Shown here: in pieces, positions 31,341 through 41,900 of the stretch
How positions within the stretch are numbered: the stretch's first letter is position 1
Layout: each line of letters starts with the position of its first letter
Origin: Lingula anatina
Taxonomy: Eukaryota > Brachiopoda > Lingulata > Lingulida > Lingulidae
Direction: 5' to 3'
Assembly (NCBI RefSeq): GCF_001039355.2
Contig: NW_019775435.1
Coordinates: forward strand, 331,007-395,006
DNA length: 64,000 bases
The notes under the pieces: generated by a model
The model's database searches: none
What the model was told of the DNA's origin: nothing
The model's input: only the letters and a program-made list of their open reading frames with translations
Program-made: the position numbers and the translations under genes

Positions 31341-33973
31341 ATATATAAAACTTGCTTTTGAACAATGACGCAATTCTACACGACGCCGTTCCCAACAAAC
31401 TGGAGAATGACGTCACTATCTCATGACGACATAAGATACATATTGACGTATCAATAGGAAAACAAATACCTTTCATAAAGGTCATCGTCCTCGCCTCCCC
31501 ACCCAAAATACGTGTTTGAAAAGCCGTTCACCTGACGATATTGTAATTTAGTAAACATGGTCACTCCTCCAATGTATTCCTTGTAGGGAATCCTGCAAAA
31601 TAATTGGGGCTCAGGTCTGAGTAAGCAAAGGTGCATGGCTGATAAAATTTGGTGTGGAGTTCGCATGATTTGTAAAAAATTGATTTAATCTATGAGTATC
31701 ATGTGTAAAGCCAAACTGTGTTGTGGTAGATAAAAATGCAACACTACAAAGGAATGCAAATTGTATCAAGTGCGTGAAATGCACTCACATTTGAAGTACA
31801 ATTGGAAGATACAGCAGGGAAAACTTTTACTTTTTATTCAACAACAAAACCATCTCTCCCCTCTCTCTCTCTCTCTCTCTCTTACGCACACACACACGCA
31901 CGCGCGTGTATTTACATGCACAAACATGCACATGCACCAAGACACACAAGTAATGTTTGCAAGATTTACCCTTTTTTGAACTTATCAACGTTGGATGACA
32001 TGTGTTTCACTTTTTCTGCGCAGTTGTAGAAATTCCACTCGTTTTCTGCTATCAAGTCGACGTCGTGAAGGGCGAAACAGTCGTACGAATCTCTGTCTAT
32101 TTTAGCTGACTCAACAAATCCTATGTTCATTAGTAGACCTCGGTTGAATAAAGTATCAGCTTTCTACAAGTAAAATTATGTAGGGAATGATTGAAGTCTT
32201 TCTAAATGAGTTATATTGAATACGGCATCAATAAGGAAGGCAACTAAAGCTGGTATGCTGATAAAGTCAGTCCATCACAATATACCCCAACGGTTTATAA
32301 CTTGTCCCTAACTATCGTTTCAAACCATTTCCATAATTGCGAATGTTATTTATCGTGTTTATAGGTTTAGATTAAAATAGTCTAAAAGCCGATTTTTCAT
32401 AAGTTGGGATAAAAAGAATAGCTCTTTGTTCTTGACGAACTTTATAGGCCTACCTTTTAACCAATAGGACGGCCTATATTACCGGTAATAAAGCTAATTT
32501 GACCTTGACGTTTTTGAAGGGACTGGCTTGGTGGCTTCCCAGGAACAGCCGACAGCCAAGGTACAGGTATCAAAAGCCAGTTTTGTAAATAAGAAAAAGA
32601 AGAGAATCGTGCTCTTCAATCCTCTTGAGCAGGCCTACCTGTTCAACTATATAGATTCGATAGTCCAGTTTTTGCTTCTGGAAAAATGGGTGCATGTTGT
32701 TCAGGAAGATTCTTAAGTGTGCGTCGCGGTCACGAAAGGGTATAATGATGGCCACGTGCGTTTGAGCTGTGCAGTTTTTCGGCTTCCACTGACCTCCGAG
32801 TTTTATCCCGGTTTTTGAGAATTTGGCCTCCAGTTCTTCCCATGTAGGCGGAACTAAATTTATCATTCTTCTTCTTTCTAAAATGGGTAAATCTTAACCA
32901 TTTTAGAACTGTTTTTCTTCTTAAGAATAGATCTCCTGCGAAGGAGATGTCAGGCAGTTGATCTTGATAAAAAATTCATGATAAAATAAACAACGGTTGA
33001 CAGTTGAAAAAATTAGGCCAGAAGTTCTTAACATAGTTTGGACAGAGAAAGATATGAATTAATGAAATTAAATGCATTGTTAAACATCTCACCTAAACCG
33101 TTTATAAAATATGAACAGTCTGTCGAGATATTAATATTCTTTGAGAATTTGGCCTCGTGTCCTCCCCGTGTTGGCGGAACCATATTTGTTGTGCTTCTGT
33201 TTTCTAAAATACGAACATATTAACATTACATTTATATTATTTACAATTACATATACAACAGGATTAGTTCTCAAGTAAAAAAATTAATCTTCTGTTGTAG
33301 GCGGTGTAAGGCTGCTCAATTCTGATTAAACTTTAGTTTTAACTTATAAAATAGAGATGAACTAATGAGTTGTTCAACCCATTTGTGATCAGAGAGCTTC
33401 ATTACACTAAGGCTGCGTTCACATGAAAAATCTATTTTCTAAAAATCTATTTGCGGTATCTTGTGATCACGGTCTGTGCCCTGAATACCCCGCGGCGTAA
33501 TTACTGGCAGCGCCGAGAATTAATTACAGCTTTGGAAGTAACTGGCTCGCGTAACTGGCTTATTTGTGACTAAAACACTTCAATTCACTAACGTGTGCAA
33601 ATTGACTTTTCTGAATAATGGAAACTTAAAAATAGAAAAGCCACCAGATGCCCATACAACGGTTGACAATTGACAAAATCAGACGAGAAGTTCTAAACAC
33701 CATTGGCTATTTAGACAGAGAGAAATATAAACGACTGCAAATAGATGTATTGTAAAACAACTCACCTGAACCGTTTATAAAATCCGAAAAATCCTTCAAC
33801 GTTATCCGTTTTGTGTGATGCAGTGACTCCATCTTCAGGTTAAGAAATAGGAAGACCAAGAACGCAGTCATTGCGATTAAGAACATGAATCCCTTCGGCT
33901 TCCCTATAATTTGGAACGCCGAGGCACTGCATTTGACGCAAAATGCTTTGTACCATGTGGTCTCCAAAGGCAT
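26177..33973 (-). CDS. Beta-1,4-galactosyltransferase-like enzyme fused to EGF and C-type lectin domains (copy 2)
   Basis: Exons in transcript order: 33973-33766, 33203-33093, 32877-32639, 32163-31970, 31592-31470, 30873-30766, 29994-29841, 28979-28923, 28145-28040, 27649-27470, 26952-26842, 26298-26177. All phases close, giving 570 aa. Architecture matches copy 1: signal anchor at about 28-46, stalk, GT7 motifs PFRDRDAHL, DVD (220-222), GWGGEDDD and RMIKH, a six-Cys EGF domain, then a C-type lectin domain. Differences matter: the donor-selectivity residue is Tyr257 (Gal-type) where copy 1 has Leu; DLIAEN replaces DLIPEN; the lectin motif is EPN (532-534) followed by WED (552-554), where copy 1 has APD and WDD. 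Exons 6, 8 and 9 differ by 2, 2 and 1 codons without breaking frame. The first ATG follows an in-frame TAG, which fixes the start. Confidence 0.9.
27213..27461. mobile_element. MITE of the GATCGATC family, long-palindrome subfamily (intron 10 of copy 2)
   Basis: A palindromic element with ends GACCCCATTCCCATACC and GGCATAGGAATGGAGTG, flanked by TTA (27210-27212 and 27462-27464). Central arms are CTACTGAAGCTG and CAGCTTCAGTAGG. Its right end lies about 8 bp from the exon 10 splice donor. Confidence 0.7.
28551..28708. mobile_element. MITE with GGTGTAACAGGAATG inverted ends (intron 8 of copy 2)
   Basis: About 157 bp. The left end CGGGTGTAACAGGAATGCAAGTCC pairs with the right end GGACTTCCATTCCTGTTACACCGG. 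A diverged relative lies at 43390-43560. The terminal design (GTGTAAC..., AGTCCGC) suggests a distant relation to the 12350 family. Confidence 0.65.
29283..29552. mobile_element. PIF/Harbinger-like MITE, compound copy (intron 7 of copy 2)
   Basis: It starts CACCCCATTTCCATAG, carries a second left end (GGTGCTTTCCCAGAGATTAAGATCGATC) nested about 45 bp in, and ends CTATGGAAATGGGGTG. The structure suggests one copy inserted into, or recombined with, another. Confidence 0.6.
29560..29768. mobile_element. PIF/Harbinger-like MITE (intron 7 of copy 2)
   Basis: Starts GTGCATTCCCATAGATTTAGATCGATCC and ends CTGTGGGAATGGGGTC before TTA. It is adjacent to the compound copy at 29283-29552. The pair is therefore a tandem cluster. 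Confidence 0.65.
30377..30592. mobile_element. MITE with CCCCTTTACACTAGACGGCGTCC inverted ends (intron 6 of copy 2)
   Basis: About 215 bp. The left end CCCCCTTTACACTAGACGGCGTCCTTTCTGCG is mirrored by CGCAGAAAGGACGCCGTCCAGTGTAAAGGGGGC on the right. It matches 53456-53680 in inverted orientation. Fragments occur at 56563-56632 and 63758-63893. Confidence 0.75.
30712..30734. repeat. (TC)n microsatellite (intron 6 of copy 2)
   Basis: A CT run just downstream (transcript sense) of exon 6. Other simple tracts in this gene: (AAAT)n at 31313-31343 in intron 5 and (TC)n plus (AC)n at 31858-31900 in intron 4. Confidence 0.85.
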
Positions 33974-34020
33974 ATTTTGTCCTTCTGTTCTTTGCTTGTA
34001 CAACGTCTATTTGAAATTGA

Positions 34021-34556
34021 TTACTCACGTCTGTACTTCGTGTGGACGTCACATGTAAACAACCTGTAAGTCAAACAATGGGTACAATATTTAATTTTCT
34101 TGGAAATTTTTAAAAACACCTCTCCTTTCATCACCAATGTATTCCTTACTGAAAACTCTTCATTGCGATATCCATAAAGCTGTCTTTGATTTTCAAGTTG
34201 CTTGTTTTTAGTCACTCACGTAATTGCAATAGATAGAGAATTGAACGCGTTAAGGTGCAGTGAAGGTGAAAATCAGCAACTTACGTCGTCAAAGAGATGG
34301 TGTAAAGAGTACGTAAGGCCAGTACCAAGTCGTTCTCCATACGTTCCGATTTCTTCATTAAGGCACCTGTAAGACGTTATCATCAGTATTACCACCACTC
34401 AAATTTTGGGGTTACTATGATAGAGTTCATTTCTAGAGATTTTCTAACAAACACAATGTTCACAGCTTCGTGTCTGGTTCAAGACTGACTTAAGAAAGCA
34501 AACTTGTTACCACACTTGTTACCTCACTAATGCCACACCAGAGGTGAGGGGTCACC
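34021..34556. other. Upstream region of lectin-glycosyltransferase 2
   Basis: A possible leader exon on the minus strand spans about 34371-34285, between a TTACAG acceptor-like site and a GTAAGT donor. It is open in two frames, one of them starting ATGAAGAAATCGGAACG. The coding exon 1 has an in-frame stop just before its ATG, so such an exon would be untranslated. No core promoter was recognised. Confidence 0.25.
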
Positions 34557-34626
34557 CCCTCCATTCTCAATGGTCATTTACTGCCACATCAGAGGTGAGG
34601 GGTCGCCCCCTTCAGTCTCATTGGTC
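34557..34626. repeat. Short tandem duplication
   Basis: Two near-identical units of about 48 bp, each with CCACA(C/T)CAGAGGTGAGGGGTC, CCCCCT and a TCTCA(A/T)TGGTCA block. Confidence 0.6.
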
Positions 34627-34964
34627 ACTTCTAACTGTACAGTTCATAACTATAAACTACAGACTTGGAGATTAAATTTAATTTAATGATACAATTAGTT
34701 TCTAGAGTTTTCCAACTACATTCGAGCTGCATTTGAGAGCTAATACAGCCAAAATGTGCACGAATCATTTCACAGGCGGATTCAAACGCATTCCAACGGC
34801 ATCCTTACAAGAATTTAGGTCAATTTGAAATTTCTTCCCGAATGTAGTACGAATTTTTAAATTTAGTTATTCTGGCTGGTTCTGCTTGATTCCTGCTGAT
34901 TCCGAATAAGTGTGACGGGGGCTTTAACCCACTTTGGCGGATTTGCATAAGAACATTTTATACC

Positions 34965-36765
34965 GGTGTAACGTGACAAAGACAGGCCTACCCAACAACC
35001 AGACTCGGCACCTAGGGATCCTGAATTCACCGGTAGATCAGACCACACTACGCGTTTTCAAGGTGTGTGTCAGATCGCATTACACAGTATCAGACGCGAC
35101 AACGCTCTTGCCTAGTACGCGATGTGATAGTGACGATTCTCAGTGGGGTTGAAAAGCATTGCATCACCACTCAAAGGATGAGTGCGAATAACCATTGGCA
35201 AAGTGCCGAGCTGTACGTGAAATATTACGAGTGTATTGGCGAGCCGCAGGCGAGATAATACACGAGTAATTTTCACGTACAGCTCGGCGACGAGTGTTGT
35301 ATCTGGCTTAAACCACGGCCTCTGATTGGCTACTACACTAGTAGTGCAACAGACCGTGGAACGCACTCGTACATGACGTGCTTGTATGTCGAATACAGCA
35401 CGGCCGAGTCTTTTGTTCTACGCGCTAGCCGTGGTTTAACTCACCTTATATTCATATCTTTTCAACCGTGAATAATTAGCTTGTCTGAGGCAGGGGCTCA
35501 TATAAAAAATGAACATCTTTTATCCTCAAGTCACTGTAAGATTCTTCTTTCGATCAGCACTACATTTAAGAATAAAGCAATCCATATATTGATCACAAGC
35601 AGTGATTGGCCACTTATTGCCTTTCTTTTTTTACACAGGCACCTTCTGTACCCAATTACAAAATTTCACAGTTGTCACCTTACTATAACTAAAGATATGT
35701 AGCGTTACAATTCAGACCCCCCCTAAAACACACATTTTCATTAATATTTGACAAGGTCATTTTACCATTAATTTTTTATATTTCAAATTCAATAAAAAAT
35801 ATGTTTTTAATTTGTGGATCATAAAAGTGTAAGACCCCAACTTTAATTAGGCATCAATTTTTTTTCATTCATTCACAATTTATTTTTCATGTACAAAAGT
35901 GGGCACTTTTACCCCCTTATTCGCACTCATCCTTTGTTCAGGGTTCACACCTTGAAAACGGGTAGTGTGGTCTGATCTACCGGTGAATTCAGGATCCTTA
36001 GGTGCCGAGTCTGGTAGTTGGGTAGGCCTGAAAGAGCCCCCCCCCCCCCATAACAGAGAGTCCGCTTCCCAATCATTTGTACAGGTGAGCCTCGCACCTA
36101 GATTTTGATCCACTTAGGTCAAACTTACCCTAACCATTATAACTCTATGGAGGGCGGACTTTCTGTAACACGGACCCTCAGTTTCTTGACACCTGTAGTA
36201 TTTTGTCTCCCTTTTATTCCTCATATATAAATTATTTATTTATTTATTTTTAAATGATTAATCCTGAAATAAGTTTTAGAAGGAAAATAAAAGTTCCAAT
36301 GCTAATTGTAAACTGGGCCATTTTTAAAACAGACATATACTGTAAAAAGAAAACATTGTACGTATACATGTAAATGGTGTATTATCAGCAGGGATATATT
36401 GCCGGAATAAAAAGACCAAGACTGTTTTAAACTGGTGTCTGAATGGACACAAACACTTATAATGGGAATTATAAGTTGGGTAGACCTGTCTTTGTCACGT
36501 TACCACACTACCCGTTTTCAAGGTGTGTGTCAGATCGCATTACACAGTATCATACCCTGAACAAATTTGAGTGGTAATGCAATGCTTTTCAACCCCGCTG
36601 AGAATCGTCACTATCACATCGCGTACTAGGCAAGAGCGGTGTCGCGTCTGATACTGTGAAATGCGTACTGATACACACCTTGAAAACGGGTAGTGTGGTC
36701 CGATTTACCGGTGAATTCTGGATCATTCGGTGCCGAGTCTGGTAGTTGGGTAGGCCTGAGCTCTA
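34965..36765. mobile_element. Foldback-type element with long inverted repeats
   Basis: The left arm (34968-35180) starts TAACGTGACAAAGACAGGCC and runs through CAGACTCGGCACC, TTCACCGGTAGATCAGACCACACTACGCG and CAGATCGCATTACACAGTATCAGACGCGAC. Inverted copies of the same blocks occur at 35930-36035 and again at 36477-36760, the last starting with AGACCTGTCTTTGTCACGTTA. A second small palindrome (GCCGAGCTGTACGTGAAA / TTTCACGTACAGCTCGGC) lies at 35207-35291. A GTCCGC-family MITE (36050-36200) is nested inside. No transposase frame is visible, so it is non-autonomous. Ends are approximate. Confidence 0.6.
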
Positions 36766-36785
36766 TCCTACTCTCAGGCAAGGGG

Positions 36786-36960
36786 GATTTAGGCCGTCTT
36801 CTGGGTCTTCCGGAAGACGTTCAGATTTACATGAACGGGTGTCTTATTTTCTTCTGTTGGAAGACGGCCAAAAATGGAGGCTGGATCAACAAAGATAATT
36901 TGGAAGCCTGCCAGAAAATATCTCTATATCCGCCCCTGCTCTGTACTTGAGGTCAACCGA
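36786..36960. repeat. Dispersed repeat (GGGCGGATCCAGATATTTTC-like), inverted partner at 57335-57525
   Basis: It shares GCCGTCTTCTGGGTC, TTGGAAGACGGCCAAAAATGGAGG and AGAAAATATCTCTATATCCGCCCC with the reverse complement of 57335-57525. Non-coding, probably a small transposable element. Confidence 0.5.
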
Positions 36961-37114
36961 GTGATGACGTTCAATTCACACCAAAATTTACAGAAGAAAT
37001 ATTTGCCAAGAATTAGCCAAATAGACTAAAAGGCATATCTGTTAATATATAGAGAAAATCAATATTTATATGCCTGGTAGAAGATAGTTTCATCCTAACG
37101 CCCAGCAACTTCTA

Positions 37115-37255
37115 CCCTGAGTGTCAGAGCCACTGTGAAGCTAGATTGTTAACTATTGAAACGATTTGACGCGATAGCTTCACAGAAGGTATTGCTGATA
37201 TGGGTTATATATGAAATCAAGATCGAGCTGGCAATACCGGAATCTAGAACCTAGG
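37115..37255. repeat. Dispersed repeat with CACTGTGAAGCTAG / CTAGCTTCACAG inverted core
   Basis: It matches 45548-45680 in the same orientation: GAGTGTCAG, CCACTGTGAAGCTAG, AACTATT.AAACG, GATAGCTTCACAG, then TTGCTGATATGGGTTATATATGAAATCAAGATCGAGCTGGC. The internal inverted repeat could fold a stem of about 12 bp. Function unknown. Confidence 0.55.
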
Positions 37256-38000
37256 GTAGAAACAACAGGTCCTTTTAAATATTTATACGTAAATTACGAT
37301 ATACATACTTTTTATTGCCATGTCATTATGTTGAAATGATTCCCTACTGCATTTTGACAGCATGAAGTATTGTTGTTGTTTAAACAACATAACTTCTACT
37401 GGTAAATATTTTATCATCCACACAGATGAGATAAATCAATGACTGCAAAATCTCAAGAGAAAGTTGCAAGAAATATGATAAATGATTAAAATTCATTCTG
37501 GTGTTGAAAATTATAAGTGATTAAATTTTTGCACTATAACGATCGTTAAGCTAGGGTTTGACTATTCTAATTTGAACAACACATAGATCATTTATTCATT
37601 TGTTCTTTCATCATCATTCCCATCTGAAAATGGTAAGCGAGAGATGTAGTCTGTAGAGTAAACAAGGAAACTTTAAAAGTGTGTGTTCTTTTCTGCCCAA
37701 GTACTCAAATACTCAAACATACCTGGGTTTTTAGTTCTTTATTTTTTATGTAACACATGTTCTGAGATTAGGAAATAAAAAAAAAAAATTAATTTAATTT
37801 GAAAATTTCCAAGAAAAGGTTTCCGATGTTTTTAGTGTCAACATGAGATTGGATCAGAAAGTTATTCTCCATAACACAAAATTTGAATATTACTCTTCTT
37901 TTAGAGCCTTAGATTTCCTTCAATTTAAAATCTCCAAGAAAAATTTGCTTTACTACTTTCATTCTACACCATTGCTCCCTCAAAGTCGTGGATCTTTGAA
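37256..38000. other. AT-rich spacer, no gene seen
   Basis: No coding frame, RNA gene or repeat recognised. Confidence 0.4.
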
Positions 38001-38008
38001 TTTTGATC

Positions 38009-38150
38009 CATTGCTCTGATATTATCCATTTACTAGGCATAACGCAATTAGAAGAGACACACCCAGGCACATTGTGGCCAAATCACCCGTCTTCTCTAGC
38101 ACATTCTTGCACCCGAGATTGTTGGATAATGGTGATTTTTTTTTATGTAC
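38009..38150. repeat. Dispersed repeat shared with 53425-53450 and 56636-56735
   Basis: It shares GACACA(C/A)CCAGGCACATTGTG and CCCGTCTTCTCTAGCACATTCTTGC with 56636-56735, and its left end TGCTCTGATAT.ATC.ATTTA with 53427-53450. At 53.4 and 56.6 kb these pieces flank the GACGGCGTCC element, so all three probably descend from one larger repeat. Confidence 0.45.
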
Positions 38151-38894
38151 AAGCAGGCCTGAAACACACAGCACCTGTTGGTCCTATATTGAAACACCGC
38201 TTTGTCAGACGTAAGTCTATTTTCTGCGGAACGATTTGTAGCCATACTTGGTGTACATGAATTCAAAAAGTGAATAAATTAAAGGATAAATAAACCTCCA
38301 AGTGGGTATAATACTTATAAGAAATGCACCATTTCCAGGAGCCAAAACTCGCTGGAGGCGGAATCAATCACAACCAGTCTGTGCTGTGAATGTCGAGATT
38401 GCTTCTCTGCAGATTCGAAAAGCAACACTCTTGAAACAGTAATGGTACAAAATAGTTGTTTATTACCAAATATGAGTGATACATTTTTAAAACAGTTTCA
38501 TAGAGATGGCTTTAAATTTATTCTCAATTTATCACAAATGCCACTCGCCCACTGTCGTTTAAATAAGCCAGCTTTTAAGTTTCACGAATGTGACTTGAAA
38601 GTGTATTCTGTTCACAAAATGATTATTAGTTTCAATTAGGGCATACTAAAAATCAAATTTATCCTTGAATTAACCTAATAATGTATAAAATAATGACCAT
38701 GCAGTTAACATCGATTCGTTTTCCTAGGAAGCAAAAGAGGCATGTTTTCATTGATAAAATTCCTGTTTATTTGCACCAAAATATATATATGGCAGTTACA
38801 AAGTGATAATAAGTTACATTTCATAAGTGTGTACAAAAGCCAGGATCATTTTGAAGTTTACTTAATAATGTTCAAAATCAAACAGAATATTAAG

Positions 38895-38900
38895 TTTATT
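38895..38900 (-). terminator. Candidate polyadenylation signal of transporter B
   Basis: AATAAA on the coding strand, about 28 nt after the stop at 38928-38930. Confidence 0.45.
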
Positions 38901-38927
38901 TCGACCAGCATTTCTATGTAGCCGGCA

Positions 38928-41900
38928 TTAAAAAGTCTGAATATCAGCGACCTGGTTTTCTTTTGTCTTCTTTGGTCCCTCCATCCTGAAGACGTATACA
39001 GGCAAGCAGAAGGTAAGGCACGCGATGCACATGTTCGCAAGGCTGAACTGGAACGATACAGGGTGACAGTCGATATTTTCACAAAAAGTACCTTGGTCTA
39101 TAGTGGCCTGCGTGTGCGCATTTCACCAGGCCCCAAAATGCAAAAACGCCATTGGCAACATCAATTTTATAATCCAATGAATAACGACATGAAAATGGCT
39201 CACATGGATTGTGTTTTTAAGGGGCCCAATATGAAATCTACAAGGTACACGTTCAACTGTACATGGTAAATGCCTATTTAGCAATTTTGGAGGCGTGGTA
39301 AAATACGCATGCGCAGGCTCTTTGGGGCCAGGACACAGAAGAAATTCTTCAGGCTCGTCTTAAACATACATTTGTGTGCGTGTTCGGAAAGTTCAAAAGC
39401 TGACAACATGTTTAGACGATTTTACTCTCATTAATACTCTGAATCATTATATATTTCAAACATGTTTAACTTGACTAACAGAAAGAAAAGCATTGAGTCA
39501 TGAAATCTTGCGTCGTTAAGTTCATCTCATTGCGTTCAACAAGTCCGGGTGGAGTTGGATCGATCTACGTAGAACGTGGATCGATCTACGTAGAACGATA
39601 GCTTAATTGGGAATGGACCCTTAAAACCAGGGAGTGTGTGCGATTGACCTACATAGTGTACTTACAAATAAAGGACGACTCTCTAAGCCCGACTTAAGCC
39701 AGTAAAATAGAGGATACTGTAGACCAGCAAGCACAGTCTGAATAGAAAGCTGCACAGTACATATCTTGCCGAAATGTTGTGTTGGGAACCTATGGTTGAA
39801 AACTGCTACATGTATATTTTATATCGCAGTAAATGGAGAGAGAGAGACAGAGACAGAGAGAGAGATGGAGAAACAGATTGTTAAATCTGATTACTGACAC
39901 TATATTTTTTTTACTGTCACTCAATATTTATACCGCAAGACACCCCATGCATCTAACACCCCATTTCCATAGATTTTTAGATCGATCTATCCCTGTGGGG
40001 AGTCTCACTAGATTACTGTCAGCTTGGCCGGCTTAAGCGTCTGTCCCGCCTACTAAAAGCTGTAAGGGGGTAATTAACTATGGTGCCCGCTCGGCTGACT
40101 GCAATTTAGTGTGAACCCCCAGGGAGTTAGGTCGATCTAAATATTAATCTTTAGATCGATCTAAATCTCTGGGAAGGCACCCCAAGAGTCAGCGTCCTGA
40201 TATCGCCCCATTCGTGTCGTGACCAGTGTTATTTTCAAACTGTGTCAAGATGGCGGACTAACGAGGTTGAACAGGGGACGGTGAATATGATTATTATTTT
40301 GTTTGATATTGATTAAAGTAATTTATCTGTCAATCTATGTTTTAAAAGTTTTAATTGTCCTCAAGTAAGTTCATTCTCTTGGATTGTGTTCAAAATTCTG
40401 GCTTGGATCGCTTTAATACCCAAAGCCCAAATTTCGCACCAGAAATATAGACGTTTTGAACCATTTTTGACTATACAAAACTGTCTATCGAGAATATTCT
40501 ACAAAAATCTTTTATTTGCCCTTAGCTAAATTGTAGTCTCTACGGAGCTGCATTATGTACAGGATAACGTTGATCCGTAGACCATATACCCAGACAAGTA
40601 CCTGTATAGAAGGGGGCATCATACATGTACTTACGCATATGCCAAAAATGATATATTCACGCCATATGTGAAGGTTCTTAGTAGACTGTGTATTAGCATT
40701 GTCAGGTATTGAACTTCTAACACTGGTACAGCACACAAAGCCCACAGACTCAGACCCGAAAAACTTGTGATGAAAAATAGACTTAGAAAAAACTTTGGCT
40801 GAGCTGAAAAATAAAAGTTTCGAAAAGGTATAACTAAAGAGGAAACAGGCTATACTCAGTGGAATTTATCAAAATGTAAACGTGAGACTGCATTAAGGCA
40901 ACATTGTCAAGTCAAGTGTTCATTTGTGTATTTATAAATGTTAAATATCCTAAATGTTTGCCATTAAGTCACCTCAAACTTGAATGACAGTAAGAAAAAC
41001 GACTATAAGTCAGACCAAATGCTACCATTTTCCGATGCAGGATAAGAAATTTTGTTTTTAAAATGATGCAAGCGGCCTCACTCCGTGGATTCGCTCTTCA
41101 GCCAGTATGGTACTGTTAACCCACCTTCAGACCCCATCTGAGCTCTGTTTCTCTGTCTGTCCACCATGTATCCCCCAGCTATGGCCATCGGTACGCTAGT
41201 GGTCAGTTGTAGGATACCAAGGACGTTAGTGTAGTGGCTCACTGGAATCGAGAAAAATACTTTAATCTACGATGAAATCCACCCGAGGTTTAAATCAATC
41301 AATACAAATGTTATTTTTTCAAGAATATAAGAGACGGTAATTAATGTTTTTAGGCTACGTTTGAGCCACTTAGATATTCTGGTAATCATGAGATATGTGA
41401 AGAAAATTTGCTCAAAAATTTAATGAAAAAGTAGATGAACGCCCCCCCCCCCCCTTTAAGGTCAAACATACATTTAATATCACATACTAAGCGGCGCAAA
41501 AACTGCTTTACGCCTATGATGAACACGTAAAAAACGGGATCCAAAACAGGGTGGCCTCAAAACTCTCTTTCTTATAATATTCTGTTCCCATTTCATCAAG
41601 AACGGTTTTATCACGTAAAATTATGCGCTGTTGATCTGATAGATTCATCTATGAATAAGCCAGCCTTTGGCTTACCTTTACTTTGGTCCCCGTGTGATAA
41701 GTAATCTATGATCGAGTTGAAACTGCCAAAATACATCACTACCAATAAAGCATTGCCTGAAAACCAGACTTGTGTTGTCCAAAACAACGGACTCTTGAAG
41801 ATCGACGAGAACTTGGGGACATCGCACTGTAGTTTTTCATCGGTTGATGAGGTTTCTGCCACTGGTCTTGCAGTAACAATGATTTCCTTTGCATCAACAA

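Noticed and set aside
32528-32866. Reading the galactosyltransferase exon as a complete short protein
   Set aside because: The frame runs past a GTAGGC donor into intron sequence; the paralogue confirms the exon boundary.
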